The notes below the pieces were generated by a model. That model made no database searches, was not told the origin of the DNA, and saw only the letters and a list, made by a program, of their open reading frames with translations. Shown here one piece after another: positions 26,110-35,789 of a stretch of DNA of 64,000 bases. Origin of the DNA: DATFMH01 sp035267045. GTDB lineage: Bacteria; Bacteroidota; Rhodothermia; Balneolales; DATFMH01. Every line of letters begins with the position of its first letter. Positions within the stretch are counted from its first letter, which is position 1. Position numbers and translations under genes: made by a program. The DNA is taken from NCBI GenBank assembly GCA_035267045.1, contig DATFMH010000146.1:1-64000 (forward strand), written 5' to 3'.

Positions 26110-26922
26110 TTATGACAGATAATGAAATAATAATTTCTTAACATCCTTCGGTGTTTTCGGTGGCAGGCTAAAGTAATAGTCAGTCTCATATTCATTTTGA
26201 TTGAAAAGAATAGGATCACCATTGGAGGTCGAGCCCAGTTCATACCCTGCTGCACGCATTATGGCAGCCGGTGCACATAAATCCCAATACGCTGTCCTGC
26301 GCATGGTTATATAGCCATTGGACTCACCAAAAAGCGGGCCGGTCATTTCTATCTTATCGTTTATATACTTATGCCGTTTGACTCCAAAACGATCTTTTAA
26401 TTCAGATTTTAGCTGTTCGTCAACACGTTTCATGATTAGTGTTGCATCATCCGGAAATTCTTTGCTTGCCTTTAGTTCTCTGCTAATATCAGTTTTGGTG
26501 ATATGTCGGACCGTACCATTGCCGTATCCGTAAACGAATTCTTTTGTAATCGGTTTGTAAATGATCCCAAATTCGGGAATGCCCTCAATACAAAGGCCGA
26601 TTAAAATGAAAAAATGATCGGATCCATTAACAAAATGTTTGGTTCCGTCTATTGGATCGATGAACCATATAATTTCGGAACCTTTTTGAAATGATTTGTC
26701 CTCCGATTCTTCACCAATTAAATCTTCACCCGGAAAATATTTTTGAATCAAATCAGTAAAATAGTCATTTGACCAAAAATCAGCATTTGTTACCGGTGAT
26801 TGATCCGGTTTGATATGCACCTCAAAATTTGATGAATTTCGTATTTGTATAACACGTTCGCCAGCTTCCCTGATATGTGGTTTTAGCAATTCAAAACGTT
26901 TTTCGAACTCTTTCAACTTCAT
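26110..26922 (-). CDS. cysQ: 3'(2'),5'-bisphosphate nucleotidase / inositol monophosphatase family (CysQ-like)
   Basis: A 270-residue Mg-dependent phosphatase. It has GEES (residues 70-73) and D89-P-I-D92-G-T94, with WDLCAPAAIMRAAG near the end; these are the metal-ligand motifs of the inositol monophosphatase superfamily. The KHFVNGSDHF context favours CysQ, which clears PAP formed in sulfate assimilation, but an inositol or histidinol-phosphate substrate is possible. It is 84 bases upstream of btaA on the same strand. Confidence 0.82.
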   Translation of the reverse strand: MKLKEFEKRFELLKPHIREAGERVIQIRNSSNFEVHIKPDQSPVTNADFWSNDYFTDLIQKYFPGEDLIGEESEDKSFQKGSEIIWFIDPIDGTKHFVNGSDHFFILIGLCIEGIPEFGIIYKPITKEFVYGYGNGTVRHITKTDISRELKASKEFPDDATLIMKRVDEQLKSELKDRFGVKRHKYINDKIEMTGPLFGESNGYITMRRTAYWDLCAPAAIMRAAGYELGSTSNGDPILFNQNEYETDYYFSLPPKTPKDVKKLLFHYLS

Positions 26923-27089
26923 TATTATATTCGATTAATGCCGTAATATTTAGATGTTTTAGCCTGTTACCTTAAAGGTAAACGCATGTGATATTTAAAA
27001 TGGAACAAAAATTATTATAAAATCATTGTATTTATTTACTAACGGACATCTAAGCAAAATAGCATTAAAATATATAAATGGAGAGACAT

Positions 27090-27242
27090 ATGGATTCTAA
27101 TATTGAACTCAAGAGAACTTTAAAGCACCAATTCCGTAGGGTACGACGTTATATAAGAGCTAATCCGGAAAAAGGTGTAATGACATCTTTCATGGGAGGT
27201 ATGTTATTGGGTATGCTTATAGGAAAATTGATCAGCGAATAA
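27090..27242 (+). CDS. 50-residue DUF883/ElaB-like small membrane protein
   Basis: A short gene with a basic, helical N-terminal half and a Gly- and Met-rich hydrophobic C-terminal segment (MTSFMGGMLLGMLIGKLI). The phrase RANPEKGVMTSF recalls the NP-x-x-(A/G) entry to the membrane helix of ElaB/YqjD (DUF883) proteins, which tether ribosomes to the membrane in stationary phase; here the protein is much shorter. GGAGAG lies 4-9 bases before the ATG, supporting translation. Function is unproven. Confidence 0.6.
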   Translation: MDSNIELKRTLKHQFRRVRRYIRANPEKGVMTSFMGGMLLGMLIGKLISE

Positions 27243-27373
27243 TAATATTCCGATTGATTAACATAAAGTTATAGTAATTCTTATAAACCATTTTGCAGCT
27301 TGACGGTTATGCAATATATTTACAGGCGAAAAGTCTGAAGTATTTTACTATTTAAAAATTTAGGAACAGAAAT

Positions 27374-28484
27374 ATGGAGATAGCTTATACAACTGATCAG
27401 ATTGAGTCATTATTTCAGCGCGTGGATGCGCTGAGGAGGTATCTTTGACTATGATAAACGTAAAAAACATATCATAGAATTAGAGGATCTGGCTCAACAA
27501 CCCGGATTTTGGGACGATTCCGATAAAGCTCAGGATATAATGAAAGAGCTTAATGAGGAAAAAGAATGGATCGCCAGCTGGGATAAACTGGATGAGCATC
27601 GTCAAAGTATCAAGATTTACCAGGAGTTTTTGAATGAAGGAGAGGATGTTTCCGGGGAAATAAACACCGAACTTGATGAACTCCGGAAAGAACTGGAAGA
27701 GCTTGAGTTGAAAAATATGCTCAGTGATGAGGATGATAAAAGAGACGCCCTTATCACCATTAATCCCGGAGCAGGTGGTACCGAAAGTCAGGATTGGGCC
27801 CAAATGTTATATCGTATGTATGTGCGTTGGGCCGAACGACGTGGTTATGATGTGAGTACTATTGAATATCAACCAGGCGATGTAGCCGGTATTAAAAGTG
27901 CGACAATAGAAGTTAAGGGTAATTTCGCTTACGGTTACTTAAAAGCCGAAAACGGTGTTCATCGTCTTGTAAGGATATCCCCGTTCGACAGTAATTCAAG
28001 AAGACATACGTCATTTACATCTGTTTTTGTTTACCCCATCATAGATGATAAAATTGAGATCGATCTTAATCCCGATGATATTGAGATGCAGCGTTTCCAT
28101 TCCAGTGGTAAGGGCGGACAGAATGTAAATAAAGTGGAAACGGGTGTTCGACTCATTTGGGATGGGAATTTATCAGACGGCAGTAAAGAACGGGTTGTTG
28201 CTGAATGTCAACAGGAACGTTCCCAACTTCAAAATCGCGAAAAAGCCTTGCAGATGTTAAAGTCACGGGTTTACGATCTTGAAAAACGAATTCGGGAAGC
28301 TGCCAAAGATGAGCTTGAGTCAACCAAGAAAGCAAATGAATGGGGTTCACAGATTCGTTCGTATGTGATGCATCCTTATAATATGGTTAAAGATCACCGA
28401 ACAAATCATGAGACGTCCAATGTGGAAGCCGTTATGGATGGTGATTTAGACGATTTTATTAAAGCTTATTTGATGTCACTGTAA
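27374..28484 (+). CDS. prfB: Peptide chain release factor 2 with programmed +1 frameshift
   Basis: Releases polypeptides at UGA and UAA. Translation starts at ATG 27374, reads 24 codons to an in-frame TGA at 27446-27448, then shifts +1 and continues (from GAC at 27447) to 28484, giving about 369 residues. The shift site has the classic parts: internal Shine-Dalgarno AGGAGG (27434-27439), three bases, then CTT-TGA-C. The downstream frame has SPFDSN for stop recognition and GKGGQNVNK with the catalytic GGQ. The product regulates its own synthesis by competing with the shift. Its stop overlaps the nadB start (TAATG). Confidence 0.96.
27434..27449 (+). promoter_or_regulatory. Programmed +1 frameshift site of prfB
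   Basis: AGGAGG-TAT-CTT-TGA-C: Shine-Dalgarno-like element, slippery CTT codon and poor-context TGA stop. It is nearly identical to the E. coli prfB site. Confidence 0.96.
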
Positions 28485-30070
28485 TGATTTATAAGTACGA
28501 TTTTTTGATTATCGGAAGTGGAGCGGCCGGTCTCTCATTTGCATTAAAAGTAGCTGATTATGGTAAAGTCGGTATTATCACTAAAAAGAATTCGAGTGAA
28601 TCGAATACAAATTATGCACAGGGCGGTATAGCTGCTGTTGTTGTAACGAGTGATAGTTTTGAGGAGCATATAGAGGACACCCTGGTTGCGGGTGCGGGTT
28701 TATGTAAAAAAGAAGCTGTTGAACTTATTGTAAAAGAAGGTCCGCGTACGATAGAGAATCTCATTAATATGGGAGCCTCATTCACAAAAAAAGACGGGGC
28801 TTTACATCTGGGTCGAGAAGGCGGCCACTCACACGAACGGATTGTGCATGCCGCTGATACAACCGGCAGTGAGATAGAACACGTATTGGTAACGAATGTT
28901 AACAATCATGAAAACATTGAGATATTAGAGCATCACTATGCGCTTGAATTACTGACGGAACACCATCTTGGAAAAAAAGTTACCAGGTATGATCCGGATA
29001 CTCATTGTTACGGTGCCTATGTGTTGGATGTGAGAACAGGCAAAGTGGACGTCATGCTGGCTAAAGCAACGTTACTAGCTACAGGAGGTGCCGGTCAGGT
29101 GTATTTACATACCACTAATCCCGAAATAGCGACCGGAGATGGTATTGCCATGGCGTACAGGGCTAAAGCCCGGATCTGCAATATGGAGTTCATCCAGTTT
29201 CATCCGACATCATTGTATCACAGCGAAGCTGATTCATTTCTCATTTCAGAAGCCGTGCGCGGTCATGGTGGTATTCTTCGCAATCAGGATGGTGAAGCAT
29301 TTATGGCGGAGTATGATAAACGAAAAGAGTTGGCCCCCAGGGATATCGTTGCCAGAGCTATAGACGATCAACTAAAGAAGCGTGGAGATGATTATGTATA
29401 TCTCGATGTAACACATTTAGATGCTGACGATATCAAAAAATCATTTCCATATATTTATAATACCTGCCTGTCATTCGGCCTTGATATTACGAAAAAGCCT
29501 ATTCCTGTAGTACCAGCGGCTCATTATCTTTGCGGAGGTGTTAAAACAGACCTGGAAGGACGTACATCCATTAACGGACTATTTGCCTGTGGCGAAGTAT
29601 CATGTACGGGAGTTCACGGGGCAAATCGCCTTGCTTCCAACAGTTTATTGGAAGCTTTGGTATTTGGTGATAAAGCCGGCATTGCTGCGAAGGAGTATAT
29701 CACGGATGTTATTTACAATGAAGAAATACCGGAATGGGACGAGAGCGGAACGTTCAATACAGAAGAATGGGTCCTGATATCACATAATAAACGCGAATTG
29801 CAACAAGTGATGTGGGATTATGTTGGTATTGTGAGAAGTAACTTGCGCCTGGAAAGAGCATCGAGAAGGACTCATTTATTATATGAGGAAGTGGAAGATT
29901 TTTATAATCGTAACAGGGTGAGTGTCCCGCTTTGTCAGTTGCGCAATATGATAGCCGTTTCTTATTTAATTATTCGCTCAGCGCTACAGAGAAAAGAAAG
30001 CCGTGGATTGCATTATACCACAGACTACCCGGCGTTAAATGAAAAAGAAAAACGGGACAGCATCATTTAA
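28484..30070 (+). CDS. nadB: L-aspartate oxidase NadB
   Basis: FAD enzyme that oxidises aspartate to iminoaspartate, the first step of de novo NAD synthesis. The 528-residue protein has the FAD fold GSGAAGLSFALKVA near the start, GGHSHERIVHAADTTG-type substrate loop, and HGANRLASNSLLEALVFG near the C-terminal part, all NadB hallmarks that separate it from succinate dehydrogenase flavoproteins. nadA and nadC are not in this window. Start and stop overlaps with prfB and coaE suggest a shared transcript. Confidence 0.94.
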   Translation: MIYKYDFLIIGSGAAGLSFALKVADYGKVGIITKKNSSESNTNYAQGGIAAVVVTSDSFEEHIEDTLVAGAGLCKKEAVELIVKEGPRTIENLINMGASFTKKDGALHLGREGGHSHERIVHAADTTGSEIEHVLVTNVNNHENIEILEHHYALELLTEHHLGKKVTRYDPDTHCYGAYVLDVRTGKVDVMLAKATLLATGGAGQVYLHTTNPEIATGDGIAMAYRAKARICNMEFIQFHPTSLYHSEADSFLISEAVRGHGGILRNQDGEAFMAEYDKRKELAPRDIVARAIDDQLKKRGDDYVYLDVTHLDADDIKKSFPYIYNTCLSFGLDITKKPIPVVPAAHYLCGGVKTDLEGRTSINGLFACGEVSCTGVHGANRLASNSLLEALVFGDKAGIAAKEYITDVIYNEEIPEWDESGTFNTEEWVLISHNKRELQQVMWDYVGIVRSNLRLERASRRTHLLYEEVEDFYNRNRVSVPLCQLRNMIAVSYLIIRSALQRKESRGLHYTTDYPALNEKEKRDSII

Positions 30071-30077
30071 GGTTTCT

Positions 30078-30689
30078 ATGCTTAAAGTTGGTATAACAGG
30101 TGGTATTGGTAGTGGAAAAACGACAATATGTCGTATTTGGGAAGAATTGGGTGCAAAAGTAATCTATGCGGATGATCTTGCAAAACAGCTCATGGCCGAA
30201 GATCCTGTTTTAAAGAAAGAATTGATTTCTGCATTTGGACCTCAGTCATATAAAGAGAATGGTGAGTTGAATCGAACATACCTTGCTGAAGTAGCTTTTA
30301 AAAAGGGAAGGGTAGAAGAGTTTAATCGGATAATCCATCCAAGGGTATTTGAAAAGACAGAAGAAATTGCAAGGGAAGCTGAAGCACAAGGTATCAAAGT
30401 CCTGGTTAAAGAAGCGGCATTATTATTGAAATATGGCCGACCTGTAGATCTGGATTATGTCGTATTGGTTACAGCTGAAGCTGAGAAAAGACTGAAAAGA
30501 GTAGTTAAAAGGGACCAGACAAAAGCCGGGAAAGTGTCGGAACGCATGCAAAAACAACAAAATAATGATGAACTCAGGAAGTATGCAGATATCATTATAA
30601 AGAACGATGGATCCATTGAAGAATTAAGAGAAAATGCTGCAAAAATATTCTTAGGTTTTTTGGATGAAACAGGTATAGATAAGGATTAA
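30078..30689 (+). CDS. coaE: Dephospho-CoA kinase CoaE
   Basis: Phosphorylates dephospho-CoA in the last step of coenzyme A synthesis. P-loop GITGGIGSGKTT at the N terminus, then ADDLAKQLM and the lid region KRVVKRDQTK. I chose ATG at 30078, which has AAGG five bases upstream and lies 7 bases after the nadB stop; an in-frame ATG at 30039 would overlap nadB and add 13 residues not typical of the family. Confidence 0.93.
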   Translation: MLKVGITGGIGSGKTTICRIWEELGAKVIYADDLAKQLMAEDPVLKKELISAFGPQSYKENGELNRTYLAEVAFKKGRVEEFNRIIHPRVFEKTEEIAREAEAQGIKVLVKEAALLLKYGRPVDLDYVVLVTAEAEKRLKRVVKRDQTKAGKVSERMQKQQNNDELRKYADIIIKNDGSIEELRENAAKIFLGFLDETGIDKD

Positions 30690-30835
30690 TTTCTATTTTT
30701 TTCGAAATTAATTTTTACAAAAAGAAATAATTGTTACTTTTACGTGGTATTGCGCTTAGGTATTAATTTAGAACAACTAAAATTATAATATTTTATTTAG
30801 GGTAGTAAGAAAGCGCTTTTCTATATAAATTACGG

Positions 30836-30843
30836 TACTTTTA
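30836..30843 (+). promoter_or_regulatory. Candidate promoter box TACTTTTA before fbp
   Basis: TACTTTTA lies 27 bases before the fbp ATG. A second identical word lies at 30735-30742. Both resemble the Bacteroidota -7 element; -33 boxes are not obvious. Confidence 0.3.
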
Positions 30844-30870
30844 CAAATTATAATTTTTAAACAGGGTTAC

Positions 30871-31908
30871 ATGACTTCGCAAAATGTAGAGAGACTTATA
30901 ACACAAGAGGAGTTTATCATATCCCGTCAGAACAGATTTCCCGGTGCTACCGGGGAACTATCTCAATTGTTACGGGATATAGGACTTGCTGCCAAGATTA
31001 TTTCACGGGAAGTAAATAAGGCAGGCATAACTCATATTTTGGGCTATGATGGTTCGGAAAATGTACATGGTGAACGTGTTAAAAAGCTTGATGTGTTTTC
31101 CAATGAACAAATGTTATCGGCATTATCCCGTTCTGGAATAGTCTGTATGATCATCTCTGAGGAGAATGAAGGTATCGTTCGGTTGGGCAATAGTTCCGGA
31201 AAATATATTGTTTATTGTGATCCTCTCGATGGTTCATCCAATATAGACGTTAATGTTTCCATAGGAACCATTTTCTCAATTTATATGAGGAAGTCACATC
31301 GTGCTGATTATCCTGACGAGGACGATCCTATGCAGCCGGGAACCAATCAGGTAGCGGCAGGATATATAATATACGGTTCCAGTACGATGATGGTTTACAC
31401 CACCGGATTGGGTGTCAGTGCGTTTACACTCGATCCAAGTATTGGAGAATTTTTCTTGTCGCACGATAACATCACAATACCCGAAATTGGTCCCTATTAC
31501 AGTATTAATGAAGGGAGTTACAATACCTGGGAACTTGGATTGAAGAAATATGTTAAATATTGTCAGGAAGAGGATAAAGAGACAAAGCGTCCTTATTCTG
31601 CTCGTTATATAGGTTCGATGGTTGCTGATGTGCACAGAATCATGCTAAAGGGAGGTATTTTTATTTATCCTCAGAGTAAAAGATATAAAAATGGCAAATT
31701 GAGATTAATGTATGAATGTAATCCATTGGGTTTCATAATCGAACAAGCCGGTGGTTTAGCCACGACAGGACGAAAAAGAATTATGGAAATATTTCCTGAT
31801 GATATCCATCAGAGAACACCTATTTACATTGGCTCGAAGTTCAATGTTGAACAAGCAGAATATTTTCTTCAGAAGTATGAAAATATCAATGAGGAAAAAT
31901 ATGCTTAG
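30871..31908 (+). CDS. fbp: Fructose-1,6-bisphosphatase, class I
   Basis: Gluconeogenic enzyme that hydrolyses fructose 1,6-bisphosphate to fructose 6-phosphate. The 345-residue protein has the metal-binding signature CDPLDGSSNIDVNVS and the sugar-binding C-terminal LRLMYECNPLGFIIEQAGG, both diagnostic of class I FBPase. It is a single-gene unit with a strong terminator at 31957-31989. Confidence 0.96.
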   Translation: MTSQNVERLITQEEFIISRQNRFPGATGELSQLLRDIGLAAKIISREVNKAGITHILGYDGSENVHGERVKKLDVFSNEQMLSALSRSGIVCMIISEENEGIVRLGNSSGKYIVYCDPLDGSSNIDVNVSIGTIFSIYMRKSHRADYPDEDDPMQPGTNQVAAGYIIYGSSTMMVYTTGLGVSAFTLDPSIGEFFLSHDNITIPEIGPYYSINEGSYNTWELGLKKYVKYCQEEDKETKRPYSARYIGSMVADVHRIMLKGGIFIYPQSKRYKNGKLRLMYECNPLGFIIEQAGGLATTGRKRIMEIFPDDIHQRTPIYIGSKFNVEQAEYFLQKYENINEEKYA

Positions 31909-31956
31909 ATGATAAAGAGACTATTATCGTTGTGTAAGCTACAAGATATGTCTATG

Positions 31957-31989
31957 AAAAAAGGAGCACTTGATAAGTGCTCCTTTTTT
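31957..31989 (+). terminator. Intrinsic terminator after fbp
   Basis: AGGAGCACT (31962-31970) / AGTGCTCCT (31976-31984) with loop TGATA and a T-run to 31989; upstream A residues extend the stem. Confidence 0.92.
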
Positions 31990-32142
31990 ATTGATCGTAT
32001 ATATGAAATTTGAGATGAACATAAATCCATCTTCTTACCATGGATAAATTTCCGTTTTTAAATTTTAACAGGATAACAAGGTCTTTCGCTTTGTACTTTG
32101 CAACATGAAGACTGATATAATCTTTGTTTAACGTTCGTTAAT

Positions 32143-32625
32143 TTAAAATGTCACATTCATGCCTTCCGTAACATCGTGATCAACACAATATCCTCCGTTC
32201 ACCTCAACAACATATTTAGCGGGACCGTCAGAGTTTAACTGTTTTTCGGAAAATGGTTGCGTTGAATGATGAATACGTATAATCTTCTTATCTGCATTTA
32301 TGAAAATTATGTCCAGTGATAACGGAGTATTGGCCATCCAAAAGCTGAGGTTCTGTGTTTTATCAAAGATAAATAACATGCCACCGTCCTCAGGAAGCTG
32401 TTTTACGTCCATTAAACCGGTATCGCGTTCCTCAGGTGTTTTGGCAACGGCTACTCTAACCGTTGAAACAGTATCACCATTTGCAGCAACGAAAGACACT
32501 TTATTTGTAAAAGCGACGGTTCTGCCACTATCCGATTTATTTTCTGAGTTTTTACTTTTCCTGGAACAGCCAGCAAAGGTAAATAACAAGCTGACTGTAA
32601 CAAGACTTATAACCCATTTACTCAT
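32143..32625 (-). CDS. DUF192 family lipoprotein
   Basis: About 160 residues. A lipoprotein signal ends in the lipobox FAGC. The mature domain has RVAVAKTPEERDTGLMDV, LPEDGGMLFIFDKTQNLSFW and TPLSLDIIFIN, all typical of DUF192, a small beta-rich domain of unknown function found in exported proteins. I chose ATG at 32625 because AGGAG lies just upstream; an ATG six codons earlier is an alternative. It overlaps the end of the VPS10-like gene by 8 bases, implying coupled translation. Confidence 0.82.
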   Translation of the reverse strand: MSKWVISLVTVSLLFTFAGCSRKSKNSENKSDSGRTVAFTNKVSFVAANGDTVSTVRVAVAKTPEERDTGLMDVKQLPEDGGMLFIFDKTQNLSFWMANTPLSLDIIFINADKKIIRIHHSTQPFSEKQLNSDGPAKYVVEVNGGYCVDHDVTEGMNVTF

Positions 32626-35491
32626 TGTCTCCTGGTATTTCATTGTTGCCTGAATGTGTTTGTGAGGTCACTTTAAAACTAGTTTGGTCTTTAGACGACC
32701 CATATTCAAAGGTTACGTTATATTTTCCCGGCATAAGATAATCAGATTTATACTTTTTGGAAGCATTTTTATCAACTTTCAGATTCCATTTATATGGATG
32801 AAACCCACTTAAGGAGGAAGCCTGTAACGTCTGAACAGTATTTCCATCTTTATCGGTAATAGTAATTTTTACATGATCACCTTCCCGGCCTTTTCCAATA
32901 TAATATAGCAGTGTGTTTGACGGCTCCGTCGGTTTTTGAAATTTATAGGTCGCTTTACCCCAATGTTTGGAATAGCGAATATTGTCTGGTTTATAAGCAA
33001 TGACCGGTTGATCAAGTTTGTCCATTGTCAATTCCTCTAACGGCTTAATATGCATAACATATACACTGCGTCCATGCGTACCCATCACAAGATCATGCGC
33101 TTCAGGTTGAATCACCATATCGTAAGTAGGTACATTCGGATGTGATGTGTCGATATATTGCCAATGATCGCCGCCATTCAAACTCAGATATGCACCATCG
33201 TCGGTTCCAACAAACAGCAGATTTGGATTCACAGGATCCTGAATGATTACATTAATATTTTCTTCGGGAAGGTCGCCACTGATTGATTTCCATGTTTTAC
33301 CGTAGTCGGTCGTTTTATAAAGCATGGCTTTAAACTGGTCATACCGGTAGCTGTTTAAAGAGACATAAGCAGTTCCTTCATTAAATGGTGAAGCAAATAC
33401 TTTACTTATCCATCGTTTCTGAGGCAGTGATTTTGAAACCAACTGCCAATGTACACCACCATCGCGGGTTACTTGTACATTACCGTCATCCGTTCCTACC
33501 CAAATGACACCAAATTTGAGGGGAGATTCCGATATGGTGGTTATTGTAGAGTAAGGGACGTTCCCCTGGGGTTGGTGATCGGTTGTCAGGTCAGGACTTA
33601 TTTTCTGGAAATGACTGCCCTGGTCCATGCTTCTGAGCAGGTTCTGTGATCCCATATATATGATGTCAGGATTATGCGGACTTATCACTATCGGGGTATT
33701 CCAATTCCAGCGATAGGATGGTTCACCTATATTATGCTTAGGCGTTATATAGGTATGCTTGCCGGTATCTTTGTTTATCCTGAAATAATTTCCAAACTGA
33801 AATCCGGCATATACAATGCCGTTATCACGCCGATCGACAGCAACATGCATCCCGTCACCACCTAATAAACGCTTCCAATGTCTGGATTGATCCGGAACAG
33901 TCTGAGAAGATCCATAAAAAACACCGTTATCCTGAAGCCCACCATATATATTATAAGGCTTGGCCCTATCCACATCGACACTATAAAATTGTCCAACAGC
34001 CATGGAGTTTAGATGACGCCAGTGGTTGCCGGCATCATAGCTTACATAGACTCCGCCATCAGTTCCAAGCATCACATGTTCGGGATCCTGACTATCGTAC
34101 CAGAAAGCGTGGATATCGCTGTGAGTGTGGTTTCCTTCCTGGGTGAATGTTTTTCCACCGTCAGTAGAATGGAGAAGAGGGACACCCATTATATACAAAT
34201 CATTCGGGTTTTTAGGATTAACACGTATTTGAGCGAAATAGTAACCATAGGTATAATAAACGCCATCGAGTTCATAGCTATTTACCTTTTTCCAATGTTT
34301 TCCGAAATCCACCGATTTATAAACCTGTGCCCCCGTAACTTTTGAGCTTACTTCAGCTTCCAGGGCATTTTTCCCGTTATAGTCGGCAATGTCTTTCGGC
34401 GTATACTTACTATTTTTAATGTCTTCTTTTACGGATTTGGCTGTATATTTTTTTGGGAAATTATTTTTTCTGAGAAACTTCTCTAAATTTTTGTTATCAA
34501 GTTTTAAAAGGTCGTTAACCGACATATCTTTGAAAGATTTAAATGTTATACCTTCCTTTTTGCTTTCTTTCTTTTTTTTCTCCTCTTTAACCTTTTTTTG
34601 ATTATCAACAATTGCATAGAGGATATTTGGCTGGGACTGGCAGATATCCAGCCCAATTCTTCCAACCTTATCGCCTGTCGGAAGACCGTTTACACTCTTT
34701 TTCCAGGTATCGCCACCATCGTTTGATACGTAAATAGCCGATCCGGAACCCGATCCTTCAAAATTCCAGGCATGGCGCATACGTGTCCATGTGGCAGCCC
34801 AAAGCTGATTGTGATTTTGAGGATTCATAACCAAATCTATGGCACCGGTACTATCGTTCACAAACAGCGTCTTTTTCCAGGTCTTACCACCATCGGTAGT
34901 TTTATATACACCTCTATAAGGGCTTTTGGAATATAAGGCACCTTCACTTGCTACCCATGCAATATCGGGATTCCCGGGATCCGTAATAATGCGCGAGATA
35001 TGCTCCGTATTAGTTAACCCGGTATGTATCCATGTCTTACCACCATCGGTGCTTTTATACACTCCGGATCCTGCATAACTTGATCGACTGCTGTTAACTT
35101 CTCCTGTTCCAACCCATAAGATCTGGGGATTAGCTTTTGAAACGGCTATGTCACCTATTGTCAAAGTACCTTGTTCATCAAAGATCGGGTCGAAAGAGAT
35201 ACCATTATCATCAGTCTTGAACACGCCACCGGAGGCGTAAGCAATATAAAATTGTTTTTGTTTAGATGGATTAACAGCAATATCAGTCACTCGTCCCGCC
35301 ATAACAACAGGTCCTACACTCCGCGCAGGATAAGTACGAATCAATGAATTATGTCTGAGCTCCCGGCGCTGGCTAATAGCTTGATTAACATCTGTAGCCG
35401 AAGACGGCACAATCTGAGCTTTTAAATTAAGAGATGAAAAGAATAAAAAGATAATAGTTAATAATAAAGTATAGTATTTCGATCGGGTCAT
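32618..35491 (-). CDS. VPS10/sortilin-like BNR-repeat exported protein
   Basis: A 957-residue protein with signal peptide (about 25 residues, ending NLKA-QIVP). The body is many BNR/Asp-box repeats such as STDGGKTWIHTG, VSNDGGDTWKKS and TTDYGKTWKSISGDL, which fold into one or more large beta-propellers, as in VPS10/sortilin-like and sialidase-like proteins of FCB bacteria. A Lys-rich helical insert (near residues 300-380) interrupts the propeller. No catalytic residues or type IX sorting tail are recognised. Function unknown; a role in secretion, binding or glycan handling is possible. Confidence 0.83.
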   Translation of the reverse strand: MTRSKYYTLLLTIIFLFFSSLNLKAQIVPSSATDVNQAISQRRELRHNSLIRTYPARSVGPVVMAGRVTDIAVNPSKQKQFYIAYASGGVFKTDDNGISFDPIFDEQGTLTIGDIAVSKANPQILWVGTGEVNSSRSSYAGSGVYKSTDGGKTWIHTGLTNTEHISRIITDPGNPDIAWVASEGALYSKSPYRGVYKTTDGGKTWKKTLFVNDSTGAIDLVMNPQNHNQLWAATWTRMRHAWNFEGSGSGSAIYVSNDGGDTWKKSVNGLPTGDKVGRIGLDICQSQPNILYAIVDNQKKVKEEKKKKESKKEGITFKSFKDMSVNDLLKLDNKNLEKFLRKNNFPKKYTAKSVKEDIKNSKYTPKDIADYNGKNALEAEVSSKVTGAQVYKSVDFGKHWKKVNSYELDGVYYTYGYYFAQIRVNPKNPNDLYIMGVPLLHSTDGGKTFTQEGNHTHSDIHAFWYDSQDPEHVMLGTDGGVYVSYDAGNHWRHLNSMAVGQFYSVDVDRAKPYNIYGGLQDNGVFYGSSQTVPDQSRHWKRLLGGDGMHVAVDRRDNGIVYAGFQFGNYFRINKDTGKHTYITPKHNIGEPSYRWNWNTPIVISPHNPDIIYMGSQNLLRSMDQGSHFQKISPDLTTDHQPQGNVPYSTITTISESPLKFGVIWVGTDDGNVQVTRDGGVHWQLVSKSLPQKRWISKVFASPFNEGTAYVSLNSYRYDQFKAMLYKTTDYGKTWKSISGDLPEENINVIIQDPVNPNLLFVGTDDGAYLSLNGGDHWQYIDTSHPNVPTYDMVIQPEAHDLVMGTHGRSVYVMHIKPLEELTMDKLDQPVIAYKPDNIRYSKHWGKATYKFQKPTEPSNTLLYYIGKGREGDHVKITITDKDGNTVQTLQASSLSGFHPYKWNLKVDKNASKKYKSDYLMPGKYNVTFEYGSSKDQTSFKVTSQTHSGNNEIPGDNE

Positions 35492-35685
35492 AGCAGATTT
35501 AGTTCATGAATAAAATTATTTTTTTAATATCTATCTGTAAAGAAAACAATTGGATAACAAGTTATATATGATCCTTTTAAATAAGGACAATGACTATAAT
35601 TCCAAAACATAAATAATTAATTAAGAGAATATGGTATTTTTCGTTAATTAAATAAACCGTTTTCTTTTTAATAAGTGGGTAAAAG

Positions 35686-35769
35686 AACCGCTATCGGTTT
35701 GTAATTATTTTTAAATAAGGTTATCTTTCCGATGACAAAGTGAGGCTCATACCGGTCTCACTTTTTTTT
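35686..35769 (+). promoter_or_regulatory. Hairpins and T-tract upstream of rimP (leader attenuator or terminator)
   Basis: A small hairpin AACCG-CTAT-CGGTT (35686-35699) precedes a second, AAAGTGAG (35737-35744) / CTCACTTT (35757-35764), followed directly by a T-run to 35769. The rimP start codon lies only 20 bases further on. No plus-strand gene ends just upstream, so this may end an unseen small RNA or act as an attenuator for the rimP-nusA-infB operon. Confidence 0.5.
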
Positions 35770-35789
35770 GTACTTATAAACACTGAGTT

